From Mesorhizobium sp. Root552 (lineage in GTDB: Bacteria; Pseudomonadota; Alphaproteobacteria; Rhizobiales; Rhizobiaceae): a DNA stretch of 64,000 nucleotides. How positions within the stretch are numbered: position 1 is the first letter of the stretch; every line of letters begins with the position of its first letter. The DNA lies in assembly GCF_001427285.1 (NCBI RefSeq), contig NZ_LMFV01000045.1, forward strand, positions 297,128 through 361,127, in the 5' to 3' direction. Made by a program: the position numbers and the translations under genes. The notes beneath the pieces were generated by a model. It saw nothing but the letters and a program-made list of their open reading frames with translations. It had not been told where the DNA came from and made no database searches. Positions 17,344-27,851 of this stretch are shown here, piece by piece.

Positions 17344-17498
17344 GTCAGTCTCCTTGAGGTTCGGACACACGAATCCGATCGCGAGCGTGGGAGATCGCCA
17401 GACGTCGGTTCGATTCACATGCCTTCATGTGGACGCTATCTATTTGCCATCGGGCGATTGATTAATCCAACGAATGTTTCTAATCTTTATCATCAATC

Positions 17499-18473
17499 AT
17501 GATGATGGGTTCGACGATGAAAGCTCCTCTTGATCTTGACCAGTTGCAGACGTTCATCTCGATTGCCGATACCGGCAGCTTCACCCGTGCGGCGGAAGAA
17601 GTGCATCGCACCCAGTCGGCGGTGTCGATGCAGATGCGCCGGCTTGAGGAGCGCATCGGCAAGCCGCTATTCGAAAAGGATGGCCGCACCAACAAACTGA
17701 CCGAGGAAGGCGAGAAACTGCTCGCCTATGCGCGTCGCCTGATCTACCTCAACCGCGAAACGCTGGCCGCTTTCGACGATCGCCGCTTGGAAGGCACCAT
17801 CCGCATCGGCACGCCCGACGACTACGCCGACCGCTTCCTGCCGGAGATCATGGCCCGCTTCGCCCGTTCCAACCCGCGCGTCGAGCTGACCGTCATCTGC
17901 GAGCCGACGCCGGGGCTGGTAGAACACATCAGGCGAGGTAATCTCGACATCGCGCTCGTCACTCACAACGACGCCCGCGGCCAGTCGGAAGTGGTTCGGC
18001 GCGAGCCGCTTTTGTGGGTCAGCTCTGTCAACCATGCCACCCATGAGCAGGAAGTGCTGCCGATGGCTTTCGGCCGCCCGAACTGCATCTGGCGCCGAGC
18101 CGCCTGCGACGTGCTCGATGGCATGAACCGCGACTACCGCATCCTGTTCACCAGTTTTTCGGCTACCGTCATCACGGCGGCCGTACTGTCCGGGTTAGCG
18201 ATTTCGGTGCTGCCGGAATGCGCCCTGCGGCCCGGCATGCGGGTGCTGAGTGAAGCGGACGGGTTCGGTACGCTGCCCGATTGCCGCATCGGCATCATGC
18301 GCGGCCAGACCGACCAGCCGGAGATCGTCGATGCGCTAGCCCGTCATATTGCCGAAAGCCTCGACAACATTTCCGTGCCATCGGGAGAAGAAACGGGCAG
18401 CTTCGATTTTGCCTCACTTGCCTTCACCCGCATCAAGCGGACGCGTCCGAACCAGGTTCTCCCCGGCTGGTAA
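17499..18473 (+). CDS. LysR-type transcriptional regulator
   Basis: About 318-324 aa. The N-terminal helix-turn-helix contains LDQLQTFISIADTGSFTRAA and RTQSAVSMQMRRLEERIG (residues about 10-60). The effector domain begins around residue 92 (GTIRIGTPDDYADRFLP), with a second half near FTSFSATVITAAVLSGLAIS. Starts at 17499 or 17517 are possible. It is divergent from DUF1127 and convergent with the EamA gene (20 bp apart). The regulated genes are not evident from sequence. Confidence 0.9.
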   Translation: MMMGSTMKAPLDLDQLQTFISIADTGSFTRAAEEVHRTQSAVSMQMRRLEERIGKPLFEKDGRTNKLTEEGEKLLAYARRLIYLNRETLAAFDDRRLEGTIRIGTPDDYADRFLPEIMARFARSNPRVELTVICEPTPGLVEHIRRGNLDIALVTHNDARGQSEVVRREPLLWVSSVNHATHEQEVLPMAFGRPNCIWRRAACDVLDGMNRDYRILFTSFSATVITAAVLSGLAISVLPECALRPGMRVLSEADGFGTLPDCRIGIMRGQTDQPEIVDALARHIAESLDNISVPSGEETGSFDFASLAFTRIKRTRPNQVLPGW

Positions 18474-18493
18474 GGCTGAGCAAGTTCCTTACG

Positions 18494-19447
18494 TTACGGC
18501 TTGCAGGTGCGGATCACCAGCACATTGCCGATGGCAACGAATACGAGGCCGGCAAGGGCGTAGGCACTCCAGTGGTAGTCTTCCAGTACGGTGGAGACCA
18601 GTAGCGCGAAGATGGGAAACATAACCGTCGCATAGCCGGCTCGTGCCGGACCGATGCGCGCAAGCAGTGTGAGATAGGCCGAGAAGGCAATCACTGTCGA
18701 GATTACGGCCAGGAACAGCAGCGAGGCGATGTAGGATACCGTCGGCTCGATGATGAATGGCCGGCCCAGCAGTAAGGCAAGCAGCGTCGACCAAAGTGTG
18801 CCGTAGACCATGCCCCAGGCACTCATCGGAATGAGCGGCAGGCCTTTGCGCAGGCCGGCAGCGGATATCTGGTTGCCGATGCAGAAGCAAAGCGTCCCGG
18901 CAACGCACAGCAAAAGTCCGACCATCGTGTTGCCCGACAGGCCGTGCGCTGCGATTTCCGGGGAAAACATCAACGCGATGCCGCAAAATCCGAGGATGCC
19001 GCCTGCCAGAACGCGCGGCGATGGCCGTTCGCGCAGCGCAATCGCTGCCAGCATGATGTTGACCACCGAGGCCAAGGAAAACACCACCGACAAAAGTCCG
19101 CTGACCAGATAGCCGGCGCCATAGTAGAAAAACAGGAAATTGGACGAGAACAACAATATGCCGAGTGCCGCGAAGCGAACGTGGTCGCGCAGCGGAAAGC
19201 GGATGCGACGCCCCGAAAAAACCACCCAGGCAATCATCAGCACCGTGGCGATGGCGAAGCGCCAGACAAGATTGACCTCGTTCGGTACCGTGCCGACCTG
19301 CAACCTGATGGCAAACCACGATACGCTCCAGGCAATCACGGTCAGTACGTAAAGGCCGTAGTCACGCGGTTCGAAGGACCGCTCGCCTGCATTTTGCACG
19401 GGGCTGGTCGGGATCGGTGTGTCTATCGATTGCGACTGGATTGTCAT
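18494..19447 (-). CDS. EamA/DMT-superfamily transporter
   Basis: A 317-aa membrane protein with about ten hydrophobic segments in two EamA repeats (residues about 30-155 and 170-310). Segments such as FSSNFLFFYYGAGYLVSGL and ISTVIAFSAYLTLLARIG are typical of drug/metabolite exporters. Start: ATG at 19447, preceded by AAGGAGC. The substrate cannot be read from sequence; relatives export amino acids or other metabolites. Confidence 0.88.
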   Translation of the reverse strand: MTIQSQSIDTPIPTSPVQNAGERSFEPRDYGLYVLTVIAWSVSWFAIRLQVGTVPNEVNLVWRFAIATVLMIAWVVFSGRRIRFPLRDHVRFAALGILLFSSNFLFFYYGAGYLVSGLLSVVFSLASVVNIMLAAIALRERPSPRVLAGGILGFCGIALMFSPEIAAHGLSGNTMVGLLLCVAGTLCFCIGNQISAAGLRKGLPLIPMSAWGMVYGTLWSTLLALLLGRPFIIEPTVSYIASLLFLAVISTVIAFSAYLTLLARIGPARAGYATVMFPIFALLVSTVLEDYHWSAYALAGLVFVAIGNVLVIRTCKP

Positions 19448-19588
19448 GCGAAATGCTCCTTGGCGGCGAAGCGGTAGGCCTGAGCGGAGCGGGCGTCCAT
19501 CATATTCTTTTCATCGATCGATTGAGCGAAACGATGGGTGGCAACCGGAAGTCTTGACCATCGCGGCCAAACGCGCCCCTATCTCCTC

Positions 19589-21163
19589 ATGAGCGAAGCG
19601 GCCACCGAATCACGCACCAACGCCACCGAATACACGGTGAGCGAAATCTCCGGCGCGCTGAAACGCACGGTCGAGGATGTCTTCGGCAATGTGCGCGTGC
19701 GTGGCGAGATTTCCGGCTATCGCGGGCCGCATTCCTCCGGCCATGCCTATTTCGCCCTTAAGGACGACCGCGCCAAGCTGGACGCCGTGGTCTGGAAAGG
19801 CACGATGAGCCGCCTGAAGTTCCGTCCCGAAGAGGGGATGGAAGTGATCGCCACCGGCAAGCTCACCACCTATCCCGGCAAGTCGAACTACCAGATCGTC
19901 ATCGACAATCTGGAGCCGGCGGGTGCGGGGGCCTTGATGGCGTTGCTGGAGGAGCGCAAGCGCCGCCTGCAGGCCGAAGGCTTGTTCGACCCCGCGCGCA
20001 AGCAGCTTCTGCCCTATATGCCCGGCGTCATCGGTGTTATCACGTCACCCACCGGCGCGGTCATCCGCGATATCCTGCACCGCATCAAGGATCGTTTTCC
20101 CTTGCATGTCATCGTCTGGCCGGTGCGTGTGCAGGGCGAAACGGCGGGAGCCGAAGTCGCCGCGGCTGTCGAGGGTTTTAACGCGCTCCCTTTCGACGGT
20201 CCGATCCGCCAGCCTGATCTGCTGATTGTGGCGCGGGGCGGCGGCAGCCTCGAAGACCTCTGGGGATTCAACGACGAGGCCCTGTCGCGCGCTGTTGCCG
20301 CCTCGCATATCCCGGTCATCTCCGCAGTTGGCCACGAGACCGACTGGACGCTGGTCGACTATGCCGCCGATGTGCGCGCGCCGACGCCGACGGGCGCTGC
20401 CGAAATCGCCGTTCCGGTCAAGTTTGAGCTGGAAGCGACCTTGGCGGCGCTTGCCTCTCGGCTGCGAACCTCCATGTCGCGCTGCCTCGACCGCGACCGT
20501 AGCGCAGTACGCGCCGCCGCCCGCGCACTGCCGTCACCCGACCAGTTGCTGGCTCTGCCGCGCAGGCGCTTCGATGAGGCAGAAAACCGTCTCGGCCGGG
20601 CACTGGAAGTCGGCGTCGAGCGCAAGCGCGCACGGCTTTCCGCGCTCAGGCTGTCACCGGCAACGCTGGCTCGGCGTGTCAATGAGGCGCGCACTCTGGT
20701 TGGACGCGATCTTGCCCGCTTGCAGGCCGCGTTCTTGTCGACGGTGCGTGAGCGCCGCGCCCGCTTTGTCCGCACGGCGGCACGGCTGACACTAGACCCG
20801 ATTGCCCGGCGCCAAAAACAGCAGGCCGATGCGCTTATGAGCATCTCGCGGCGAGGCGATCAGGCGATGTCCGTTCGCCTCGACCGGCTGCGGGCACGGC
20901 TGACGCAGGCCGACCGCTTGCTTGCCACCCTCAAACTGTCAGAACAGGCGATCCTCGAGCGCGGCTATGCGCTTGTGCTTGATGATACAGGTATGCTGGT
21001 CAAGCGCGCGGCAGAGGTAAAATCTGGACAAGTTCTCGAACTGCGCTTTGCCGACGGCAGCACTCACGCAACTGCCACGAGCGCCGCCTCGCCCGACCCG
21101 TCACCCAAGCCAAAACCCGCTGCCAAACCGAAGCAAACTAGCGGGCAAGGTTTTCTGTTCTAG
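19589..21163 (+). CDS. xseA: Exodeoxyribonuclease VII large subunit
   Basis: The 524-aa large subunit of ExoVII, which degrades single-stranded DNA in both directions. The N-terminal OB fold starts near [20 protein letters not shown]. The catalytic domain shows [37 protein letters not shown] and [19 protein letters not shown] long Arg/Ala-rich coiled coil follows, and the C-terminus has [11 protein letters not shown] chose the ATG at 19589 over an open extension to 19538. The small subunit xseB is not in the window. Confidence 0.94.
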   Translation: MSEAATESRTNATEYTVSEISGALKRTVEDVFGNVRVRGEISGYRGPHSSGHAYFALKDDRAKLDAVVWKGTMSRLKFRPEEGMEVIATGKLTTYPGKSNYQIVIDNLEPAGAGALMALLEERKRRLQAEGLFDPARKQLLPYMPGVIGVITSPTGAVIRDILHRIKDRFPLHVIVWPVRVQGETAGAEVAAAVEGFNALPFDGPIRQPDLLIVARGGGSLEDLWGFNDEALSRAVAASHIPVISAVGHETDWTLVDYAADVRAPTPTGAAEIAVPVKFELEATLAALASRLRTSMSRCLDRDRSAVRAAARALPSPDQLLALPRRRFDEAENRLGRALEVGVERKRARLSALRLSPATLARRVNEARTLVGRDLARLQAAFLSTVRERRARFVRTAARLTLDPIARRQKQQADALMSISRRGDQAMSVRLDRLRARLTQADRLLATLKLSEQAILERGYALVLDDTGMLVKRAAEVKSGQVLELRFADGSTHATATSAASPDPSPKPKPAAKPKQTSGQGFLF

Positions 21164-21179
21164 TGCTGTCCGTGCCCGC

Positions 21180-22178
21180 TCAAGCCTTCGGTTTCTCGAC
21201 ATGGCCGCCGAAAGCGTAGCGCATCGCCGACAGCATCTTGTCGGCGAATTCCGAATGGCCTTGCGAGGAAAAGCGGTCGAATAGGGCCGATGACAGCACC
21301 GGTGCGGGCACGCCCATGTCGATGGCTGCCCTCAGCGTCCAGCGGCCTTCGCCGGAATCCGATACTCGTCCGCCGAATTGCGAAAGTTGCGGATCGGCCT
21401 TGAGCGCGCCAGCCGTCAGGTCAAGCAGCCAGGAGTTGATCACGCTGCCGTGTCGCCACACTTCGGCAACCTCGGCGATATCTATGTCGAATTGGTAGTA
21501 TTGCGGCTCGGATAGCGGCGTCGTCTCCGCATCGGCGGCGCGTTCTTGTTTGCCGGCATTGGCCGCCTTCAAGATGTTGAACCCCTCGGAATAGGCTGCC
21601 ATCATCCCGTATTCGATGCCGTTATGCACCATCTTTACGAAATGGCCGGCCCCGCTCGGTCCGCAGTGCAAATAGCCGCGCGGGGCGGTTCCCGTTTCCT
21701 TTGAGCCTGCCGTGCCACCCGGTGCAAGTGCGGCGAAGATTGGATCGAGTTGGCGCACCGCTTCGTCCGGCCCGCCGATCATCAGGCAATAGCCGCGTTC
21801 CAGCCCCCACACGCCGCCGCTGGTGCCGACATCGACAAAGTTGAGGCCCTTGGCCGACAGTTTCGCGGCGATATCGATCGCATCGCGATAATTGGAGTTG
21901 CCGCCGTCGATGACCGTGTCGCCGGCCTTCATCAGGTTGGCAAGCTGGTCGACGATCTTGCCGGTGATAGCTGCCGGAAGCATCAGCCAGACATGGCGCG
22001 GTGCGGCAAGCTTATTGACGAACTCCTCCATCGAGGTGGTGCCGACAGCGCCTTCCTTGACCAGTGCTGCAACGCTATCGGGATTGATGTCGTAGGCCAC
22101 GCAGTCATGGCCGCTCTTCATCAGACGCCGCACCATATTGGCGCCCATCCTGCCCAAACCCATCATTCCGATCTGCAT
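21180..22178 (-). CDS. gnd: 6-phosphogluconate dehydrogenase, short decarboxylating type
   Basis: 332 aa, the short form of the enzyme that oxidises 6-phosphogluconate to ribulose 5-phosphate and CO2. The N-terminal Rossmann fold has GMMGLGRMGANMVRRL; DGGNSNYRDA and VGTSGGVWGLERGYCLM follow. The catalytic region shows HCGPSGAGHFVKMVHNGIEY with the conserved Lys and Asn. Length and motifs match the GndA-like, often NAD-using, group; cofactor use is inferred. It is the last gene of the minus-strand rsmB-tspO-tex-gnd run. Confidence 0.93.
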   Translation of the reverse strand: MQIGMMGLGRMGANMVRRLMKSGHDCVAYDINPDSVAALVKEGAVGTTSMEEFVNKLAAPRHVWLMLPAAITGKIVDQLANLMKAGDTVIDGGNSNYRDAIDIAAKLSAKGLNFVDVGTSGGVWGLERGYCLMIGGPDEAVRQLDPIFAALAPGGTAGSKETGTAPRGYLHCGPSGAGHFVKMVHNGIEYGMMAAYSEGFNILKAANAGKQERAADAETTPLSEPQYYQFDIDIAEVAEVWRHGSVINSWLLDLTAGALKADPQLSQFGGRVSDSGEGRWTLRAAIDMGVPAPVLSSALFDRFSSQGHSEFADKMLSAMRYAFGGHVEKPKA

Positions 22179-22264
22179 GATCTGTCCTGCCTGTTTGATG
22201 AGGCGCGAAAAGGCTGCGGGAGAAAGCCGTGCGCCATTGGGAAACAGCCTAAGCTATCGCTCAC

Positions 22265-22290
22265 GCCGATTTCGGCAATGGGAAATCGGC
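22265..22290. terminator. Hairpin between tex and gnd
   Basis: A 9-bp stem, GCCGATTTC and GAAATCGGC, with an 8-nt loop in the 127-bp gap downstream of tex and upstream of gnd. It has no U-run, so it may mark the tex transcript end or stabilise it. Confidence 0.45.
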
Positions 22291-22305
22291 AGTCATCGCC
22301 TATCC

Positions 22306-24615
22306 CTATTTGCGTTTCATGGCCTCGGCTAGCGCGGCTCCGAAAGCGCCTTGCGAATTCTGTGGCGCAACCGCCGGCCGTGGCTTGTCATGGCCTCGCG
22401 CCGGCCCGCGTGACTGCGCATCGCCGCCGCGCCACTCAGGCGGCGCGCCGCCGTCCTTGCGCATCGAAAGGCCGATGCGCTTGCGCTTGATGTCGACCTC
22501 GACCACGCGCACCTTGACCACGTCGCCGGCCTTCACGACCTCATGCGCATCCTTGATGAAGCGGTCGGCCAGTTGCGACACATGCACCAGCCCGTCCTGA
22601 TGCACGCCGATATCCACGAACGCGCCGAAGGCCGCGACATTGGTGACGGTGCCTTCCAGCAGCATTCCGGGCTTCAGGTCCTTGATGTCGTCGACGCCCT
22701 CGGCAAAGGTCGCCGTCTTGAAGCCAGGTCGCGGGTCGCGGCCGGGCTTTTCCAGTTCGCCGATGATATCGCGCACCGTCGGCAGGCCGAACTTCGCATC
22801 GACGAAAACGCGCGGGTCGAGCGCCTTCAGCGCAGCGCCGTCGCCCATCAGCGCGCGCACGTCGCGGCCGCAAGCGGCGACGATCTTCTTGGCCACATCA
22901 TAGGCTTCCGGATGTACCGCCGAGGCGTCGAGCGGTTCGGCCCCGTCGCGGATACGCAGGAAGCCGGCGCTCTGCTCGAAGGCGCGCGGCCCCAGCCGCG
23001 ACACCTTGAGCAGTTCCCGCCGTGTGGCGAACGGTCCGTTTAAGTCGCGGTGCGAAACAATTGCCTCGGCCAGCGACGGACCAAGGCCCGACACGCGCGC
23101 CAGCAGCGGCGCCGACGCGGTGTTGAGATCGACGCCGACGGCGTTCACTGCATCCTCCACCACCGCCTCCAGCGCCCGGCCAAGCCGGTACTGGTCGACG
23201 TCGTGCTGGTATTGGCCGACCCCGATCGACTTCGGTTCGATCTTGACCAGTTCGGCCAACGGGTCCTGCAGCCGGCGCGCAATCGAAACCGCTCCGCGCA
23301 GAGACACGTCGAGGTCAGGGAACTCTGTGGCAGCGGTTTGGGAGGCCGAATAGACCGAGGCGCCGGCTTCGCTGACGATCACCTTGGTCGGCTTGGGTGC
23401 CGGCATGTCTGACAGCATCTCCGCCACCAGCTTTTCGGTCTCGCGGCTGCCGGTGCCGTTGCCGATGGCGATCAGTTCGACACCATGCTTGCGCACGAGG
23501 CTGGCAAGCTCGGCCTGGGTGCCGCGCACGTCGTTCTTCGGCGGGAAGGGATAGACGGTGGTCGTGGCCACCAGCTTGCCGGTGCCGTCCACCACCGCGA
23601 CCTTGACGCCGGTGCGGATGCCGGGATCGAGCCCCATCGTGGCGCGCGACCCGGCGGGTGCCGCCAAAAGCAGGTCCTTCAGATTGCGCCCGAACACCTG
23701 GATGGCGCCGTCCTCGGCCCGTTCGCGCAGGTCGCGCATCAGGTCGAGTGAGAGATGCAGCGACAGCTTGATGCGCCAGGTCCAGCCTGCCACCTCCGTC
23801 AGCCATTGGTCGCCCGGCAACTGCCGCCCGATGGCATAAGCCTCGGCAACCATCCGTTCCACCGGCTTGATGGCGGAAGTGTCGTCGGCGTCAACCTCGA
23901 TGTCGAGCGACAGCACCTCCTCGTTGCGGCCGCGCAGCATAGCCAGTGCCCGGTGACTGGGCGCCGTCGCCCAGCGCTCGACATGGTCGAAATAGTCGGA
24001 GAACTTGGCGCCTTGCTCCTGCTTGCCGTCGATGACGCGCGCATGCAGCATGGCCCGTTCCTGCATGTAGCTGCGTAATCTGCCGACCAGGTCGGCATTT
24101 TCCGCGAACTGTTCGGCCAGGATATCGCGCGCGCCTTCAAGCGCTGCCTTCACGTCCGGGATATCATCGGTCAGATAAGCGGCGGCAAGATCCACCGGGA
24201 CCGCCGCGCGGTCGGCAAGGATCGCCTCGGCCAGCGGCCCCAGCCCGCGCTCGCGGGCGATCTCGGCCTTGGTGCGGCGCTTGGGTTTGTAGGGCAGGTA
24301 GATGTCTTCGAGTTCCGCCTTGGTCGTCGCCGCCGCGAGCTTGGCTTCCAGCTCCTCGGTCAGCTTGCCCTGCTCCCGGATCGAGGACAGGATGGTATCG
24401 CGCCGTGCGTCGAGTTCGCGCAGATAGGCCATTCGCTCCGACAACAGGCGCAACTGCGTATCGTCCAGCCCGCCGGTGACTTCCTTGCGGTAGCGCGCCA
24501 CGAACGGCACCGTCGCGCCCTCATCCAGCAGGCCGATCGCTGCGGCTGCCTGTTCGGGCCGGGCATTGATCTCGGCCGAAATAAGGATCGCGAGACGCTT
24601 GATGTCGGTGTTCAT
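22306..24615 (-). CDS. tex: Transcription accessory protein Tex
   Basis: A 769-aa RNA-binding protein of the Tex family. In order it has: an N-terminal HTH-like region with [17 protein letters not shown] (about 35-55); the central YqgF/RNase H-like domain with [18 protein letters not shown] (about 325-345); a helix-hairpin-helix part ([20 protein letters not shown]); and a C-terminal S1 domain (about 650-725) with [20 protein letters not shown]. The tail is Gly/Pro/Arg-rich. It acts in RNA metabolism and transcription. Length is close to the family norm. Confidence 0.95.
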   Translation of the reverse strand: MNTDIKRLAILISAEINARPEQAAAAIGLLDEGATVPFVARYRKEVTGGLDDTQLRLLSERMAYLRELDARRDTILSSIREQGKLTEELEAKLAAATTKAELEDIYLPYKPKRRTKAEIARERGLGPLAEAILADRAAVPVDLAAAYLTDDIPDVKAALEGARDILAEQFAENADLVGRLRSYMQERAMLHARVIDGKQEQGAKFSDYFDHVERWATAPSHRALAMLRGRNEEVLSLDIEVDADDTSAIKPVERMVAEAYAIGRQLPGDQWLTEVAGWTWRIKLSLHLSLDLMRDLRERAEDGAIQVFGRNLKDLLLAAPAGSRATMGLDPGIRTGVKVAVVDGTGKLVATTTVYPFPPKNDVRGTQAELASLVRKHGVELIAIGNGTGSRETEKLVAEMLSDMPAPKPTKVIVSEAGASVYSASQTAATEFPDLDVSLRGAVSIARRLQDPLAELVKIEPKSIGVGQYQHDVDQYRLGRALEAVVEDAVNAVGVDLNTASAPLLARVSGLGPSLAEAIVSHRDLNGPFATRRELLKVSRLGPRAFEQSAGFLRIRDGAEPLDASAVHPEAYDVAKKIVAACGRDVRALMGDGAALKALDPRVFVDAKFGLPTVRDIIGELEKPGRDPRPGFKTATFAEGVDDIKDLKPGMLLEGTVTNVAAFGAFVDIGVHQDGLVHVSQLADRFIKDAHEVVKAGDVVKVRVVEVDIKRKRIGLSMRKDGGAPPEWRGGDAQSRGPARGHDKPRPAVAPQNSQGAFGAALAEAMKRK

Positions 24616-24707
24616 GCGGACTCCCTAGTATCGATCGGGCCGGGAACATAGGCATCTTCGCCATCCGCCGCCAGCTTGGGTTTTCCACAGGCTCGGCTCG
24701 CAGCGGT

Positions 24708-25166
24708 TCAGTTCAAAAGTACGATTGACGCATTGAGCAGCGTGGCAAAGGCGACCCACAACGCGTAAGGCACGAACAGTCCTGCCGCCAGCTGGTCGCT
24801 GTGATAAGTGCGGCTGATGAACAGGACGGTGGTGGCCAAAAGCGCAATGATGATCAAAAGCGCCTGTAGTGGCATCTGCGCGCCGAAGAATACCGGCGAC
24901 CACGCGAAATTGAGGGCGAGTTGCGCTACCCAGAGCTTCATCGCCGTGCCGCGTGTATCGTGCTCCCAGATGCGCCAGCCAGCGATTGCGATGACCACAT
25001 AGAGCACCGTCCAGACGGGGCCGAATACCCAGTTTGGCGGATTGAATGCCGGCTTTGCAAGCGATGCGTACCATCCGCCGGGCAGCGTAACAAAGCCGAT
25101 CGCCAGCCCACCGCCGACCACGACGACAAGAAAAACCGCTAAAGTCAAATAGCTTCTCAACGGCAC
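24708..25166 (-). CDS. tspO: TspO/MBR family tryptophan-rich sensory protein
   Basis: About 152 aa with five hydrophobic segments. Family hallmarks are WYASLAKPAFNPPNWVFGP near residue 35, then WTVLYVVIAIAGWRIW, LALNFAWSPVFFG and the C-terminal ALWVAFATLLNASI. TspO proteins bind porphyrins and related ligands in the membrane and adjust photosynthetic or stress genes. The start is uncertain: GTG at 25166 (used) or TTG codons further up to 25223. It precedes tex on the same strand. Confidence 0.9.
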   Translation of the reverse strand: MPLRSYLTLAVFLVVVVGGGLAIGFVTLPGGWYASLAKPAFNPPNWVFGPVWTVLYVVIAIAGWRIWEHDTRGTAMKLWVAQLALNFAWSPVFFGAQMPLQALLIIIALLATTVLFISRTYHSDQLAAGLFVPYALWVAFATLLNASIVLLN

Positions 25167-25229
25167 CCTCGCGAAAATGAACTTCAATCGCAAACTATCT
25201 GGGGTGCCGTCGCGGGGCGTCAACCGCGA

Positions 25230-26519
25230 TCAGGCAGCGCGCCGCAAGGCGCAGAAATAGAAGCCGTCGGTGCCGCTTGACGCGGGTGAGAGCGAAATGC
25301 CGCCATTGTCGCCAAAACGGGCGGACGAACCCTGCGCCGGAAAGCGGGTGGTCCAAAGTTCACGATGATCGACGGGGGCAAATGCGCCGCTTCGCTTCAG
25401 GAAAGCCGCTACCTGCCCGCCATTTTCGTCATCGAACACCGAACATGTCACGTAGGCGAGCAGGCCGCCCCGCTTTACATATGCGGCGGCTCTGTCGAGG
25501 ATTACGGCCTGTTCGGCCTTGCGGGCGTCGAGTTGGCGTTGCGTAAGCCGCCATTTGGCATCCGGCCGCCGCCGCCAAGTTCCGCTTCCGGTGCAGGGCG
25601 CATCGACCAGCACGAGGTCCATATGACTTTCCAGCGGCGTAAGCTCTGCTTGCTTCGAAACCACCTGGATATTATGGCTGCCCGCGCGCCGGATGCGATC
25701 GAAAATCGGCGCAAGCCGAACCTTTTCCGCATCATGGGCGAACACCTGGCCGTGATTGTCCATCGTCGCGGACAAGGCTAGCGACTTGCCGCCGGCCCCC
25801 GCGCAATAGTCCAGGACCTGCATGCCGACCGTGGCCCCGGTCAGTTCCGAAACGAGTTGCGAGCCTTCGTCCTGCACCTCGAACCAGCCCTTCTGGAACG
25901 CCGGTTCGGCCTGGACGTTCGGATGCCTGCCGCTGCCTTCGATCGGGGCGATACGGATGCCGTTGGAGGCGATTTCGGTTGCGCGCGCCCCGGTTTCCGC
26001 AAGTTCAGCCAGCACCTTGGCGCGGTCGGCTTTCAGTGTGTTAACGCGCAGGTCCAGCGGCGGTCTGGCTGCAAGCGCTGCGCCCTCCCGCGCCCAGTCC
26101 TGGCCGAAGGAAGCCTGGATTAGAGGAACAGACCAGTCCGGACAATCGGCGCGCACTTCCTGCGGCGCCTCGGTCGCAATTCTTTCGGAAATCGTCTGCA
26201 GCTCCGTCTCGTCGAGCAGAGCTGGCGCGAACTTGTCGCCATCAAGCGCCTGACTGAGCGATTGAGCCGTCTCGCCCCACTCCAGCAAAAGCGCGCCGAA
26301 GGCAACCGCGCGTGGCGTATCAGCATCGAGCAGCCATCCTGCCGAGCGACGCCGCCTCAGCGCATCGTAGACGATGTTGCCGATTGCGGCGCGGTCGCCG
26401 CCGCCGGCGAAACGGTGCGACAGGCCCCAGTCCTTCAACGCTTCCGCCGCGGGCCTATGGCGCCGACCAATATCTTCCAGCACTTCAATGGCTGCTGCGA
26501 GCCGTCCGCCCATTCGCAT
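25230..26519 (-). CDS. RsmB-type rRNA m5C methyltransferase
   Basis: About 429 aa. An N-terminal NusB-like helical part (residues about 1-140) precedes the Rossmann methyltransferase domain. AdoMet motif I is VLDYCAGAGGKSLALSA; the motif IV Cys is in VDAPCTGSGTWRRRPD and the motif VI Cys is in AYVTCSVFDDENG. Both cysteines of m5C RNA methyltransferases are thus present. I start at MRMGGRL (26519), where homologues start; a GTG at 26549 is also in frame. The target is probably 16S rRNA, by family. Confidence 0.88.
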   Translation of the reverse strand: MRMGGRLAAAIEVLEDIGRRHRPAAEALKDWGLSHRFAGGGDRAAIGNIVYDALRRRRSAGWLLDADTPRAVAFGALLLEWGETAQSLSQALDGDKFAPALLDETELQTISERIATEAPQEVRADCPDWSVPLIQASFGQDWAREGAALAARPPLDLRVNTLKADRAKVLAELAETGARATEIASNGIRIAPIEGSGRHPNVQAEPAFQKGWFEVQDEGSQLVSELTGATVGMQVLDYCAGAGGKSLALSATMDNHGQVFAHDAEKVRLAPIFDRIRRAGSHNIQVVSKQAELTPLESHMDLVLVDAPCTGSGTWRRRPDAKWRLTQRQLDARKAEQAVILDRAAAYVKRGGLLAYVTCSVFDDENGGQVAAFLKRSGAFAPVDHRELWTTRFPAQGSSARFGDNGGISLSPASSGTDGFYFCALRRAA

Positions 26520-26710
26520 TTTCGATGTCCGCACTAAAGGTAACTTCACGCCGCTCTAAAACGGCAAGGCCCGCTGCACAACCCACTCGCTGACCAACGG
26601 CAAATCGCCAATACAAACCCCGCTTCCAAACCAGTGGCCTTGTGACTACCCTTCGCTTGTGATTCGCAGGCGGGACCCAGACGGATCGGGACAATCACGA
26701 GGAGAGGGCA

Positions 26711-27388
26711 ATGAAGACTTTTCTTGCAGAAGTACTTGGTACGTTTCTTTTGGTGTTCATCGGCACGGGCGCCGTCGTTACCGGCGGTTTTGGCGGTGCG
26801 CTGCCTATTGGTCAGGAAGGCATCGGCCTTGCCTTCGGCATCGGCCTGATCGCCGCTGCCTATGCGATCGGACCCATTTCCGGTGCGCATCTTAACCCGG
26901 CAGTGACACTCGGCGTCTTCCTCGCCGGGCGCATGCCGGCCAAAGACGTCATTCCTTACTGGATCGCACAGGTGATCGGCGGTCTGCTCGCGCCGCTGGC
27001 ACTATGGGTCATCGTCGCCGGCAAGGTCGGCGGCCATACCACCGGCTTTGCGCCGAACGGCTGGGATCCGGCTGCCTATGGCGTCTCATCGGCCTTTCTG
27101 ACGGAGGTCATAGCCACGTTCACCTTCGTGATCGTCATCCTTGGCGTCACCAGCGCCAAGCACACTACGGCCTTTGCCGGCCTCGTCATCGGCCTGACGC
27201 TGGCAGCACTCCACTTCGCCTTCATTCCGGTTTCGGGCAACTCGCTCAACCCGGCGCGTTCGATTGGCCCGGCGCTGTTCACCGGCGGCGCGGCAATCAG
27301 TCAGCTCTGGCTCTACATCGTCGCTCCAATGATCGGCGGCGCCATTGCTGGCATAATCGCCAAGACCAATGTGTTCGAGAAGGATTGA
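26711..27388 (+). CDS. aqpZ: Aquaporin Z-type water channel
   Basis: A 225-aa membrane protein with six helices plus two half-helices. Both NPA boxes are intact: AHLNPAVT near residue 62 and SLNPARS near residue 179, the latter followed by the usual Arg. HFAFIPVSGNS before the second box, with its His, fits a water-selective filter. The start has GGAGAGGGCA upstream. A strong terminator follows at 27407-27431. Confidence 0.93.
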   Translation: MKTFLAEVLGTFLLVFIGTGAVVTGGFGGALPIGQEGIGLAFGIGLIAAAYAIGPISGAHLNPAVTLGVFLAGRMPAKDVIPYWIAQVIGGLLAPLALWVIVAGKVGGHTTGFAPNGWDPAAYGVSSAFLTEVIATFTFVIVILGVTSAKHTTAFAGLVIGLTLAALHFAFIPVSGNSLNPARSIGPALFTGGAAISQLWLYIVAPMIGGAIAGIIAKTNVFEKD

Positions 27389-27406
27389 TCGAACAGGCCG
27401 AAATGG

Positions 27407-27431
27407 AAAAGGGCCCCTCGGGGCCCTTTTT
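27407..27431 (+). terminator. Intrinsic terminator of aqpZ
   Basis: GGGCCCC, a short loop, GGGGCCC and then TTTTT, starting 19 bp after the aqpZ stop. This is the clearest factor-independent terminator in the chromosomal part. Confidence 0.9.
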
Positions 27432-27589
27432 GTTGCCGCCGGCGTAAAAATGCGCTGCAATCATTCGGATGGCTTACCGCGCCTGAGACACCCGGTCATT
27501 GGCATGTCTTCTTCCTGAACCAGTCCCTCTTTTCAGGAAACATGCGTCGGGAAAGCGAAACTGCGCCAGCGCTGACTTGGTTTCGGTCG

Positions 27590-27766
27590 TTAGCGGACGG
27601 AGCCGGTCATGGTGGAATCGACACCGTTTGCGCGCGGCGTCCGTTCGGTTCCGGCAAAGGTGGCAAGAATGGCGAGCGCCACGACGACCGGAATGAACAA
27701 CGCGGCGATACGGGCCTGAAGGCCGATGATCGCCCGCCAGTCGCTGCGTTTCTTGGAATCTGCCAC
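27590..27766 (-). CDS. Possible 58-aa single-pass membrane protein
   Basis: From the GTG at 27766 the frame reads ADSKKRSDWRAIIGLQ then one hydrophobic segment, IAALFIPVVVALAILATF, and a short polar tail. Charge placement fits a tail-out inner-membrane protein. No family was recognised, and the ribosome site is weak. The rest of 27432-27850 shows nothing further. Confidence 0.4.
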   Translation of the reverse strand: MADSKKRSDWRAIIGLQARIAALFIPVVVALAILATFAGTERTPRANGVDSTMTGSVR

Positions 27767-27851
27767 GTCGGTACTCGCTCGTTGCGTGCCCCCACGCACC
27801 GCCGCATCAATTAGCAACTTGAAGTTAAGTGACTGTTACCGGCTGGGAGGT